41,120 nucleotides of DNA from Novosphingobium resinovorum (GTDB taxonomy: Bacteria; Pseudomonadota; Alphaproteobacteria; Sphingomonadales; Sphingomonadaceae): positions 1 through 41,120 of the forward strand of contig NZ_BSFC01000027.1 of assembly GCF_027922145.1 (NCBI RefSeq), read 5' to 3'. The position numbers and the translations under genes were made by a program. Under the pieces are notes generated by a model, which saw nothing but the letters and a program-made list of their open reading frames with translations, was not told the origin of the DNA and did not search any database. Below, one piece after another: positions 6,414 through 13,984 of this stretch (positions are counted from its first letter, which is position 1; every line of letters begins with the position of its first letter).

Positions 6414-8408
6414 ATGTCCGAAATGTTCAAGATCAGCCTGCCCGACGGTTCCGTGCGCGAGATGCCGCAAGGCTCGACCCCGGCCGACGTCGCTGCCGCC
6501 ATCGGCCCCGGCCTCGCCAAGGCCGCCCTCGCCGCGAAGATCGACGGTGAGCTGGTCGACCTGTCGCGCCCCTTCACCGGCGACGCCAGCCTCGCGCTCG
6601 TCACCAGCCGCGACGAGGCCGAAGCGCTGGACCTCGCCCGCCACGACTTCGCGCACGTCCTTGCCGAAGCGGTGCAGGCGCTGTTCCCCGGCACGCAGAT
6701 CACCTTCGGTCCTTCGACGAACGACGGCTTCTACTACGACTTCGCCCCGGCAGAGCGCCCGTTCACCGACGAGGACCTGCCCGCGATCGAGGCGGAGATG
6801 CGCAAGATCATCGCCGCCAACAAGCCGCTGCGCCGCGAAGTGTGGGACCGCGAACAGCTCATTAGCCGCTGGAAGCAGCAGGGTGAGAGCTTCAAGGCCG
6901 AATGGGCCGCCGAACTCCCCGGCGACGAGCCGCTGACGGTCTACTGGTCGGGCGACGACTGGCTCGACATGTGCCGCGGTCCGCACCTGCCCTCGACCGG
7001 CAAGCTGGACCCCGCCGCCTTCAAGCTGACGCGCGTATCGGGCGCCTACTGGCGCGGCGACCAGAACAACGCGATGCTTTCGCGCATCTACGGCACCGGC
7101 TGGCTCAACAAGAAGCAGTTGGCCGAGCACCTGACGCGCCTCGAAGAAGCCGCCAAGCGCGACCACCGCAAGCTCGGTAATGAGATGGACCTGTTCCACC
7201 TCCAGCACGAAGCGCACGGCTCGGTGTTCTGGCACCCCAAGGGCTACGTGATCTATCGCGCGCTCGAAGACTACATGCGCCGCGCCGTCAACGACGCGGG
7301 CTGCAAGGAAGTGAAGACGCCGCAGGTCATGGACGCGCGCCAGTGGGAGCAGTCCGGCCACTGGGGCAAGTACCGCGAGAACATGTTCGTCATCCCCGAC
7401 GAAGTGCCCAACACCGAGGACGACGGCCCGATCATCTCGGACGACGCGCAGTGGATGGCGCTCAAGCCGATGAACTGCCCGGCGCACGTCCTGATCTTCA
7501 AGCAGGGCATCAAGTCCTATCGCGACCTGCCGCTGCGCATCGTCGAGAACGGCTGCTGCCACCGCAACGAGCCGCACGGCGCGCTCCACGGCCTGATGCG
7601 CGTGCGCCAGTTCACGCAGGACGACGGCCACATCTTCTGCCGCGAAGACCAGATCGTCGGCGAAGTGCAGGCGTTCTGCGAGATGGCGGACCGGGTCTAC
7701 CGCGACTTCGGCTTCACTTACGCGATCAAGCTGGCACTGCGCCCGGACAACCGCATCGGCACCGACGAGCAGTGGGACAAGGCCGAGGCCGAACTGCGCG
7801 ACGCCGTGGTGCGTGCCGGTCTCGCCACCGAGGAATACGGCTGGGAGGAACTGCCCGGCGAAGGCGCGTTCTATGCGCCCAAGCTGGAATGGCACCTGAC
7901 CGACGCGATCGGCCGCACCTGGCAGGTCGGCACGATCCAGTCCGACCGCATGCTGCCCGAGCGCCTCGACGCGCACTACATCGGCGAAGACGGCGAGAAA
8001 CACCGCCCGGTCATGCTGCACCGCGCGATCTTCGGTTCGTACGAGCGCTTCATCGGCATCCTGATCGAGCACTTCGCGGGCAAGCTGCCGGTGTGGCTGG
8101 CCCCGGTTCAGGCCGTGGTGACGACGATCGTTTCGGACGCCGACGGCTATGCCGCCGAAGTCGCCGCCAAGCTGAAGGCGGCGGGCGTGCGCGTCGAAAC
8201 CGACGTGCGCAACGAGAAGATCAACTACAAGGTGCGCGAACACTCGCTCAAGAAGGTCCCGCACCTCGTCGTCGTCGGCAAGCGCGAGGCGGAGGAAGGC
8301 ACCGTCGCCCTGCGCACGCTCGGCGCCGAGCACCAGAAGGTCATGACCCTCGATGAAGCCATCGCCCTGCTGACGGCAGAGGCGACCGCGCCGGATCTGA
8401 AGGCATGA
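6414..8408 (+). CDS. thrS: Threonine--tRNA ligase
   Basis: A 664-residue class II aminoacyl-tRNA synthetase that charges tRNA-Thr in the cytoplasm. It has an N-terminal TGS domain (FKISLPDGS, residues 4-12), an editing/SAD domain (RHDFAHVLAEAV near 80 and DMCRGPHLPSTGK near 185), a catalytic core with motif 2 (CCHRNEPHGALHGLMRVRQF near 380-400) and motif 3 (HRAIFGSYERFIGILIEH near 540-557), and the C-terminal anticodon-binding domain. The usual family length is about 640-665. I chose ATG 6414 (MSEMFKI) over 6402 or 6342 by comparison with homologues. A Thr leader peptide and attenuator lie upstream. The stop overlaps the next gene's ATG. Confidence 0.97.
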   Translation: MSEMFKISLPDGSVREMPQGSTPADVAAAIGPGLAKAALAAKIDGELVDLSRPFTGDASLALVTSRDEAEALDLARHDFAHVLAEAVQALFPGTQITFGPSTNDGFYYDFAPAERPFTDEDLPAIEAEMRKIIAANKPLRREVWDREQLISRWKQQGESFKAEWAAELPGDEPLTVYWSGDDWLDMCRGPHLPSTGKLDPAAFKLTRVSGAYWRGDQNNAMLSRIYGTGWLNKKQLAEHLTRLEEAAKRDHRKLGNEMDLFHLQHEAHGSVFWHPKGYVIYRALEDYMRRAVNDAGCKEVKTPQVMDARQWEQSGHWGKYRENMFVIPDEVPNTEDDGPIISDDAQWMALKPMNCPAHVLIFKQGIKSYRDLPLRIVENGCCHRNEPHGALHGLMRVRQFTQDDGHIFCREDQIVGEVQAFCEMADRVYRDFGFTYAIKLALRPDNRIGTDEQWDKAEAELRDAVVRAGLATEEYGWEELPGEGAFYAPKLEWHLTDAIGRTWQVGTIQSDRMLPERLDAHYIGEDGEKHRPVMLHRAIFGSYERFIGILIEHFAGKLPVWLAPVQAVVTTIVSDADGYAAEVAAKLKAAGVRVETDVRNEKINYKVREHSLKKVPHLVVVGKREAEEGTVALRTLGAEHQKVMTLDEAIALLTAEATAPDLKA

Positions 8409-9082
8409 TCCAGCGCGAACTCCTCGACAGTGCATGGATTCCGGACGGCGAGAAGCTTGAGCTGTTCCGCCACGACAAGGATTTCATGATCGTCATCGGC
8501 CACAACGAGCTGATGAGCACGCGCAAGTGGGGCTCGGAAGAGGCCCTTGCGACGATGGCCTACGACCGGATCAAGGGCTCTTCCAAGCGCCCGCACTTCC
8601 TGATCGGCGGCTACGGCATGGGCTTCACCCTGCGCGCCGCGCTTCGGGTTCTGCCCGCCGATGCGAAGATCACCGTCGTCGAACTGGTGCCCGAAATCAT
8701 CCAGTGGGCACGCGGCCCGATGGCCCACCTGACCGGGGACTGCCTCGAAGACCCGCGCGTCAACCTCGTGATGGGCGATGTCGCGCAGGCCATCGTCGAC
8801 GGCCACGGCGACTACGATGCGATCCTGCTCGACGTCGACAACGGCCCCGACGGGCTGGTGCGCGAAGACAACAACGTCATCTATTCCAAGGTCGGCCTGC
8901 GCGAAGCCTACGGGGCGCTGACCCCGGACGGCGTGCTGGCGATCTGGTCGGCCGGCGCCGATCCCGCCTTCACCCGCCGCATCGAACGGGCGAGATTCGC
9001 GGTGGACGAAGTGAAGGTCCACGCGCGCAGCAACGGCAAGGGGCCGAAGCACGTCATCTGGTTTGCGTCGAAGAGCGAGTAA
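8405..9082 (+). CDS. Spermidine-synthase-like (SpeE superfamily) protein
   Basis: A 225-residue protein with a Rossmann methyltransferase/aminopropyltransferase fold. It has a nucleotide loop GGYGMGFTLRAAL (near residues 62-74), VVELVPEIIQWA (near 88-99) with an acidic end of beta-2, and ILLDVDNGPDGLV near 140-152. True spermidine synthases have GGGDGG in the first loop and a D-[ST]-[ST]-D-P motif in the last; here the first loop is altered and the second reads DVDNGPDG, so aminopropyl transfer is doubtful. Its ATG overlaps the thrS stop (ATGA), so it is translationally coupled to thrS and would share its attenuation. The substrate is unknown. Confidence 0.85.
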   Translation: MIQRELLDSAWIPDGEKLELFRHDKDFMIVIGHNELMSTRKWGSEEALATMAYDRIKGSSKRPHFLIGGYGMGFTLRAALRVLPADAKITVVELVPEIIQWARGPMAHLTGDCLEDPRVNLVMGDVAQAIVDGHGDYDAILLDVDNGPDGLVREDNNVIYSKVGLREAYGALTPDGVLAIWSAGADPAFTRRIERARFAVDEVKVHARSNGKGPKHVIWFASKSE

Positions 9083-9194
9083 AGGAAAATCCTGGGGCCA
9101 TCGCCCCAGACCCCTTTACTGTCGTCGTAGCGCGCGCTGCAGCGTTCCGTATGGATTGCAGGCCAAAATAGCCTGCGGCGCTTTACCTCACTCT

Positions 9195-9271
9195 CGTCAT
9201 TGCGAGCGCAGCGAAGCAATCCAGGGCGGTGCAGCACTGCCCTGGATTGCTTCGCTGCGCTCGCAATGACG
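9195..9271. repeat. Long palindromic repeat (TCATTGCGAGCGCAGCGAAG family), copy 1
   Basis: A perfect 32-bp inverted repeat with arms 9195-9226 and 9240-9271 around a 13-nt loop. A second copy, with a longer loop and a few mismatches, is at 17176-17252. It lies between convergent genes and probably folds into a strong hairpin at both transcript ends. Confidence 0.9.
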
Positions 9272-9315
9272 AAATTTTGGGCCTCACATTTTGTGCGCAA
9301 TGCCGCTGCACGCAA

Positions 9316-9540
9316 TCAGCTCGACGGTAACAGGGGTGCAGGGGAGCCATGCTCCCCTGCTTTCTTCTTCGAGCCCTTCGAAACCGCCACGATCACCGCA
9401 CTGCCGAGCAATATCCCGGTAACCATGGTCCCAACCGCCAGAAGCCCGACCGGACTGAAATCCGCCCGGGCTTCCGCGCTGAAGACCTTGCCGAAGCGCA
9501 GCGCAGCGCTGGTGACCTGACGATCCTTGTAGAGCTTCAT
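9316..9540 (-). CDS. Small single-TM protein
   Basis: A 74-residue product (MKLYKDRQVTSAALRFGKVF...) with one hydrophobic segment, PVGLLAVGTMVTGILLGSAV, at about residues 31-50 and a Lys/Ser-rich C-terminal tail. I selected the ATG at 9540; the longer frame reads back through the end of the bestrophin gene. It follows the bestrophin-like gene by 10 bp and is probably co-transcribed. No family recognised. Confidence 0.6.
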   Translation of the reverse strand: MKLYKDRQVTSAALRFGKVFSAEARADFSPVGLLAVGTMVTGILLGSAVIVAVSKGSKKKAGEHGSPAPLLPSS

Positions 9541-9550
9541 ACCCCCAAGA

Positions 9551-10438
9551 TTACCACAGCACCCCGTGCTTGTCAGGCTGGACGGGTGCGGGCGCTGGCT
9601 CGCCGATCGCCTGCAGGAGGTCGATCTCGATCGTGCGGCACATGGAATTGAGCGGCAGGTCGTGGACGTCGTTGGCGAAGGGGTCGACGAGATCGTCACC
9701 GATCGCCAGCACCGCGAGGAACATCAGCCCTGCGATCGTCGAGCCCAGCGGCGTCGCGAACTGCAACGTCTCGACCAGCCCGATCGGCAGGAGGACGCAG
9801 AACAGGTGGGTGAACACTTCGGGGATGAAGCGGTACTGGAACGGCAACGGCGTGTTCTTGAGCCGCTCCATGCCGCCTTGCGAGTTGGCAATATCGACGA
9901 GGACCGCCTCCATCTGCGTCTGCTGGATGGTGTCGATCCAGCCCTTGCGGCGAGCCTGATCGATGCGGCGGCCGGTGCCGTCGAGAATGCCGTTGGCGAC
10001 GTTGACGCGGCTGAATGCGGGGTCCTTCTCGTCACCGGGAAATACGCGAAGGACTTCCTCGTCCTGCGGCAGACGGCGGAGCTGGCAGCGCAGCGCGTTG
10101 ACGTAGGCGATCTGGCGATAGACGATCTCCCGCTTCAGCTCCGACGCCTCGGGGTCGGGCATGAAGTTGCGGGCCGCACGCGCGATGTTGCGGCTGGCGT
10201 TGATCATCAGGCCCCACAGCCCGCGCCCTTCCCACCAGCGCTGGTAGGCCGAGTTGCTGCGAAAGCCGAGGAACAGCGCCAGCGCCGAGCCGAACAGCGT
10301 GATCGGCAGCTCCGGCGCCTTGAACGGGAGTATGTAATAAGTGATCGTGACGATCACGTCCCACACGAAGAGCAGCGTCAGCGGCTTCCAGATCTCCTGG
10401 ATGACGCGGGTGGAACTCGGTATCTTGGCGACGATCAT
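9551..10438 (-). CDS. Bestrophin-like (UPF0187/YneE) anion channel
   Basis: A 295-residue membrane protein of the bacterial bestrophin family. The N-terminal region has two hydrophobic helices (near residues 18-36 and 45-57) followed by FRSNSAYQRWWEGRGLWG (near 59-76). The latter is the hallmark R-[ST]-N-x-[AS]-Y-x-R-[FW]-x-E segment of these pentameric channels. A further helix pair lies at about 210-245, and a conserved GDDLVDPFANDVHDLPLNS acidic stretch at about 247-265. Prokaryotic members conduct ions, and the family is named for chloride channels; the physiological ion is not known here. It sits in a small minus-strand operon with short membrane proteins. Confidence 0.9.
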   Translation of the reverse strand: MIVAKIPSSTRVIQEIWKPLTLLFVWDVIVTITYYILPFKAPELPITLFGSALALFLGFRSNSAYQRWWEGRGLWGLMINASRNIARAARNFMPDPEASELKREIVYRQIAYVNALRCQLRRLPQDEEVLRVFPGDEKDPAFSRVNVANGILDGTGRRIDQARRKGWIDTIQQTQMEAVLVDIANSQGGMERLKNTPLPFQYRFIPEVFTHLFCVLLPIGLVETLQFATPLGSTIAGLMFLAVLAIGDDLVDPFANDVHDLPLNSMCRTIEIDLLQAIGEPAPAPVQPDKHGVLW

Positions 10439-10460
10439 TGGGTCCTGGCAGGCTCCGTTG

Positions 10461-10691
10461 TCACGGTTTCGGGCTCACGGGCTCGGCAGCGGCGGGGCCG
10501 ACCTTGGGAGCACCCTCGGTCGAACGGGCCATCGCGATCGAAGTTCCGGTGGCGGGCCGGATCGAGAACCAGTCTACACGGTCCACGGCGACCAGAAAGG
10601 CCAGAACGCCGCAACCGAACAGGAAAAGCAGGCCGTTGCCGATGAACGATTCGCGCACGCGGGCGCGGTCGGCGTCAGTCATGTTGCGCAT
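10461..10691 (-). CDS. Small membrane protein upstream of bestrophin gene
   Basis: A product of about 76 residues beginning MRNMTDADRARVRES, with one hydrophobic helix, NGLLFLFGCGVLAFLVAVDR, and a Pro/Ala-rich tail. In-frame ATGs also occur at 10703, 10697 and 10682. I prefer 10691 because GGAG lies about 6 nt upstream of it. It is 22 bp before the bestrophin gene start, so a shared transcript is likely. No family recognised. Confidence 0.55.
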   Translation of the reverse strand: MRNMTDADRARVRESFIGNGLLFLFGCGVLAFLVAVDRVDWFSIRPATGTSIAMARSTEGAPKVGPAAAEPVSPKP

Positions 10692-10768
10692 TGTCATCTC
10701 CATCAAAGGGTCGCCTTAAAGATTGGGGACGCCCGATTTCGATTGCATCATTCCAATGCGACAAAACT

Positions 10769-10804
10769 TTGCTGCAACGCAATATCTAGGTGTGCAGTGC
10801 AACA
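10769..10804. promoter_or_regulatory. Cluster of TGCA-type half-sites upstream of the bestrophin operon
   Basis: TTGCTGCAACGCAA (10769-10782) and TGCAGTGCAACA (10793-10804) repeat TGC/GCA half-sites about 80-110 bp upstream of the small membrane protein. The pattern resembles binding sites reported for the polyhydroxybutyrate regulator PhaR, but this link is only a similarity of short words. It lies in an otherwise gene-poor stretch (10692-10886). Confidence 0.3.
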
Positions 10805-10886
10805 AGCGAGACAAGACGCAGCCACGCTCTGTCACGAAACGTTGAATTTGTTTGAAAAGATTGCCGGCCGATGAACGGCATGGCGC

Positions 10887-11012
10887 TCAGAAGGGCAGTG
10901 CGTCGCGCGCGAGGATGAGCGCCAATGCGCAGCCACCGACGATCAGCGGGCGCAACCATTCGCTCCCGATGACGGGACGATGAACCTGCGCGAGAGCGAC
11001 GATGCGAGCCAT
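10887..11012 (-). CDS. Possible 41-residue membrane peptide
   Basis: Frame starting ATG at 11012: MARIVALAQVHRPVIGSEW, then a hydrophobic stretch LRPLIVGGCALALILA near residues 20-35, ending DALPF. One predicted TM helix with a basic, cytoplasm-type N-terminus. It lies in a 370-bp stretch between the agmatine deiminase gene and the bestrophin operon. The ribosome-binding site is weak and no family is recognised, so it may be spurious. Confidence 0.35.
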   Translation of the reverse strand: MARIVALAQVHRPVIGSEWLRPLIVGGCALALILARDALPF

Positions 11013-11061
11013 GCGCGCGACTATGCACGCGCAGTGGTTTCCAAAGCGTTAAGGCAACGTG

Positions 11062-12054
11062 TCAGACCGACGGCATCTGCTGGCTGGAACAGTGGAAGGA
11101 ACCGCCGCCCGCCAGCACCGCATCAGCCATGACGCCCAGAGTGTCGCGGTCCGGGAACAGCGCGGCGATGGCGGCGACGCCCTCCTCGTCATGCTCGGTT
11201 CCGTAGATCGGCACGACCACCAGCTTCGAGGTGATCGCGAAGTTCATGTAGCTGGCAGGCTCTACCCGGCCATCGGTCTCGACCCGGCCCGGCGAAGGGA
11301 CTTCGGCAACCTTGACGCCCATCGCCTCGGCCCGCGCCTTCGCGTCGGCGTAGATCGCGGCGTTGGGATCGTCCCTGCCGGTCGCGCGCGGCACCGCCAG
11401 CAGGTTCGGCGCCACGAACCGGGCGAGGTTGTCGACGTGACCGTCGGTGTGGTCGTTGATCAGGCCATCGCCCAGCCACAACACGCGTTCGTAACCGAGA
11501 TCGCGCTGCAGCCGCATGTCGAGGTCGGCGCGGGTAAGGTGCGGGTTGCGGTTGGGGTTGAGGAAGACCTGCTCGGTCACCGCCACCAACCCGGTGCCGT
11601 CGCCATCGATCGCGCCGCCTTCGAGAATCCAGTCTGCCATCTCGACGTCGAGACCCGCATCGCGCGCCAGTTCCTCGCCGATCTCCTGATCGCCGTCCAT
11701 CAGGTACTTGCCGCCCCAGCCGTTGAAGCCGAAGCGCATGCCCTTGCGGTTACCATGCGAGTCCACGGTAACAAGCGGCCCGGTATCCCGCAGCCAGACG
11801 TCGCCATAGCGGCGGGTTTCGAGCTTCACCTTGTCCGACACCAGTTCCAATGCGCGGGCGCGATTCGCCTCGTCGCGCACGATCAGCCGCACTTCCTGTC
11901 CGCTCTCGGCGACGGCGCTGGCGAAATCCGCCATCTGCTCCTGCGCGCGTTCGAGGAAGCCGGGCCACTCGACCGGATCATGCGGAAAACCAATCCACAA
12001 CCAGTCCTGCGCGGCCCATTCGGGGGGGAGAGTGAAAGTCACTTGGTGTTGCAT
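11062..12054 (-). CDS. aguA: Agmatine deiminase / peptidylarginine deiminase-type amidinohydrolase
   Basis: A 330-residue guanidino-group-modifying enzyme. It converts agmatine to N-carbamoylputrescine plus ammonia, feeding putrescine synthesis. Conserved elements are RYGDVWLRDTGPLV near residue 88, the acidic EGGAIDGDGTG near 150, the catalytic His segment NDHTDGHVDN near 209-218, and the C-terminal Cys loop GGGSFHCSSQQMP with the nucleophile Cys322. The usual loop is GGGNIHCITQQ[QI]P, so this is a small variation. The ATG at 12054 overlaps the upstream peptidase gene by 16 bp; a GTG at 12042, overlapping its stop as GTGA, is an alternative. No carbamoylputrescine amidase gene is in the window. 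Confidence 0.9.
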   Translation of the reverse strand: MQHQVTFTLPPEWAAQDWLWIGFPHDPVEWPGFLERAQEQMADFASAVAESGQEVRLIVRDEANRARALELVSDKVKLETRRYGDVWLRDTGPLVTVDSHGNRKGMRFGFNGWGGKYLMDGDQEIGEELARDAGLDVEMADWILEGGAIDGDGTGLVAVTEQVFLNPNRNPHLTRADLDMRLQRDLGYERVLWLGDGLINDHTDGHVDNLARFVAPNLLAVPRATGRDDPNAAIYADAKARAEAMGVKVAEVPSPGRVETDGRVEPASYMNFAITSKLVVVPIYGTEHDEEGVAAIAALFPDRDTLGVMADAVLAGGGSFHCSSQQMPSV

Positions 12055-13766
12055 CCCTTGGTTGCAGCGGCGCAGTCCCGGTCGTGGATGGCCTTGTCGC
12101 GGATCGCGCGGAATTCGTCGCCTGCGCGCCAGTTCGGCCACATCGTGCCGTCCGCCAGCGTGCGGCCGAGGTCGTAGAACAGTTCGACGTCCTGGGTGAT
12201 GCCGCTCCAGTCCCAGTTTTCCGAGTATTCATCGGCCGGGGCGTGGTAGCGGTTGTCGGTGTAGTCCTGCGCGGCCTTCTCGCCCGCCGCCGTACCGCCG
12301 TTCATGAGGTCGCCGCTGCGCTCGACGTTGAACATCGGCACGCCGCGCTTGGCGAGGCTGAAGTGGTCGGAGCGGTAGTAGCCGCCGCGCTCCGGGTGAT
12401 CCTCAGGCACGTCGGTCAGCCCACGCGCCTTCAGCGCAGCGAGGTAGAGGTCGCCCAGCTCGGACTTGTCGCCGCCGGTCTGGGTGTAGGACTTCGCGCG
12501 GCCCGCAGGCAGCAGCGCATCCATGTTCACTCCGCCGACGGTGTGATCGAGCGGATAGATCGGGTTGGCGCCGTAGAACTCGGAGCCAAGCAGCCCCGAT
12601 TCCTCTAGCGTCAGCGCCACGAAGACCTGGCTGCGCTCGGCAGGCCCGGTCTCGGCATTCATCTTCGCGATGGCGGTGAGCGCCGCGACGCCGTCGGCAT
12701 TGTCGACCGCGCCGTTGCAGATGTCGTCGTTCGGCTTGCCTCTCTGCGGCGTGCAGTGGCCGAGGTGGTCCCAGTGCGCCGAATAGAGCACGACCTCGTC
12801 CGGCCGCGACTTGCCCGGCAGCACGCCGACGACGTTGTTGGACGTCGAGCGGCGGATGGCATTGTCGAACCCGAAGCTGACCTTGAGACCGAGCGGGACC
12901 GGCCTGAAGCCCTTGGTCTGCGCCGCTTTCGTCAGCGCTGCGAGGTCCTTGCCCGAGGCTTTGAGAATCGCCTCAGCCACGGGCTTCTGGATCCAGCCGT
13001 TGGCGACGGTCTGGTCCATCGCGTCGTTCGGGGTCTGCACCGAATACTGCGCGCCGGTCCAGCTGGAGTTGACGACGTTCCAGCCGTAGGCCGCCGGGAA
13101 CGTGTCATGCACGATCAGCGCGGCGGTCGCGCCCTGCCGGGCGGCTTCCTCGAACTTGTAGGTCCAGCGGCCGTAGTAGGTCATGCGGCGGCCCTTGAAG
13201 AGGCCCTGCTCGCCCTCCATCGCATAGTCCGGGTCGTTGACGAGGATCACCGCCGTCTTGCCCTTCATGTCCAGCCCGGCATAGTCGTTCCAGCCGAGTT
13301 CGGGCGCGTTGATGCCGTAGCCGACGAAGACCAGTTCGCTGTCCTGCACCTGCGACTTCGGCGTTACCCGGTAGCTCGACGCGACATAGTCGTCGCCCGG
13401 CTTGAACGAGAGCGACGACGCCGCGCCGGAAACCCTGAGCGGCGTATAGTCGCTCGCGGTGATCTCCACGGTCGGCACCGGCTGGAGCCACTGGCCCTTG
13501 TTGCCCGGCTGCAGGCCCGCCGCCTTGAACTGGGCGACGATGTAGTCGAGCACCTTCGGCTCGATCGCGGTGCTCGGCGCGCGGCCCTCGAAGTCGTCGG
13601 CGGAGAGGCGCTTGGTGACGGCCTTCATCAGGTCCACCGGAACGTCCGGCTGCGCGCCTGCATCGGCGGGCGGCTTCAGCGCGGTGCCCTTGGGCAAGGG
13701 TTGGGCCGAAGCGGCGAGCGAAACGCCAAGCGCGGCCAGCGCGACGAGCGGCAGGTAAGGCTTCAT
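12039..13766 (-). CDS. Secreted M28-family zinc aminopeptidase with PA domain
   Basis: A 575-residue exported peptidase. The signal peptide is MKPYLPLVALAALGVSLAASA (first 21 residues). A protease-associated insert lies at about residues 130-260 (VFVGYGINAPELGWNDYAGL). The zinc site residues of M28 are visible: SAHWDHLG (His, Asp), GAVDNADGVA (Asp), EESGLLGSE (Glu, Glu), and RSDHFSLAKRGVP (His). Members release N-terminal amino acids from peptides in the periplasm or outside the cell. GGAGG lies upstream of the ATG at 13766, which supports this start over the longer frame through the repeat. It overlaps the agmatine deiminase gene downstream. Confidence 0.92.
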   Translation of the reverse strand: MKPYLPLVALAALGVSLAASAQPLPKGTALKPPADAGAQPDVPVDLMKAVTKRLSADDFEGRAPSTAIEPKVLDYIVAQFKAAGLQPGNKGQWLQPVPTVEITASDYTPLRVSGAASSLSFKPGDDYVASSYRVTPKSQVQDSELVFVGYGINAPELGWNDYAGLDMKGKTAVILVNDPDYAMEGEQGLFKGRRMTYYGRWTYKFEEAARQGATAALIVHDTFPAAYGWNVVNSSWTGAQYSVQTPNDAMDQTVANGWIQKPVAEAILKASGKDLAALTKAAQTKGFRPVPLGLKVSFGFDNAIRRSTSNNVVGVLPGKSRPDEVVLYSAHWDHLGHCTPQRGKPNDDICNGAVDNADGVAALTAIAKMNAETGPAERSQVFVALTLEESGLLGSEFYGANPIYPLDHTVGGVNMDALLPAGRAKSYTQTGGDKSELGDLYLAALKARGLTDVPEDHPERGGYYRSDHFSLAKRGVPMFNVERSGDLMNGGTAAGEKAAQDYTDNRYHAPADEYSENWDWSGITQDVELFYDLGRTLADGTMWPNWRAGDEFRAIRDKAIHDRDCAAATKGCNTK

Positions 13767-13871
13767 GGGGGGACCTCCAGACGAACGGGCGCACAGGTGC
13801 CAGACGGCGCGGATGGGGGCAAGGGCCACCCACCCCGCTGCGAGTAGGCAGCAAGCTGCCAACTCTCGCTA

Positions 13872-13928
13872 CCCCTCCCGCAAGCGGGAGGGGCACCCCT
13901 TCTTCTCCCCTCCCGCTTGCGGGAGGGG
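13872..13928. repeat. Compound palindromic repeat (CCCTCCCGC family), copy 2
   Basis: Palindromes 13872-13893 and 13907-13928 repeat the module seen at 3370-3429, with the AAGC-centred and TTGC-centred halves. It sits between the divergent M28 peptidase and glnE genes, so it lies in a shared upstream region rather than a terminator position. Confidence 0.8.
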
Positions 13929-13984
13929 GCGGGGGTGGGTCAGCGCGCTTGCCCAAACCGCAAGCCACGGGCAGAACGCCCGCC

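Noticed and set aside
10786..11028. 80-residue minus-strand frame
   Set aside because: Basic, low-complexity product overlapping the more protein-like 41-codon frame; no signals.
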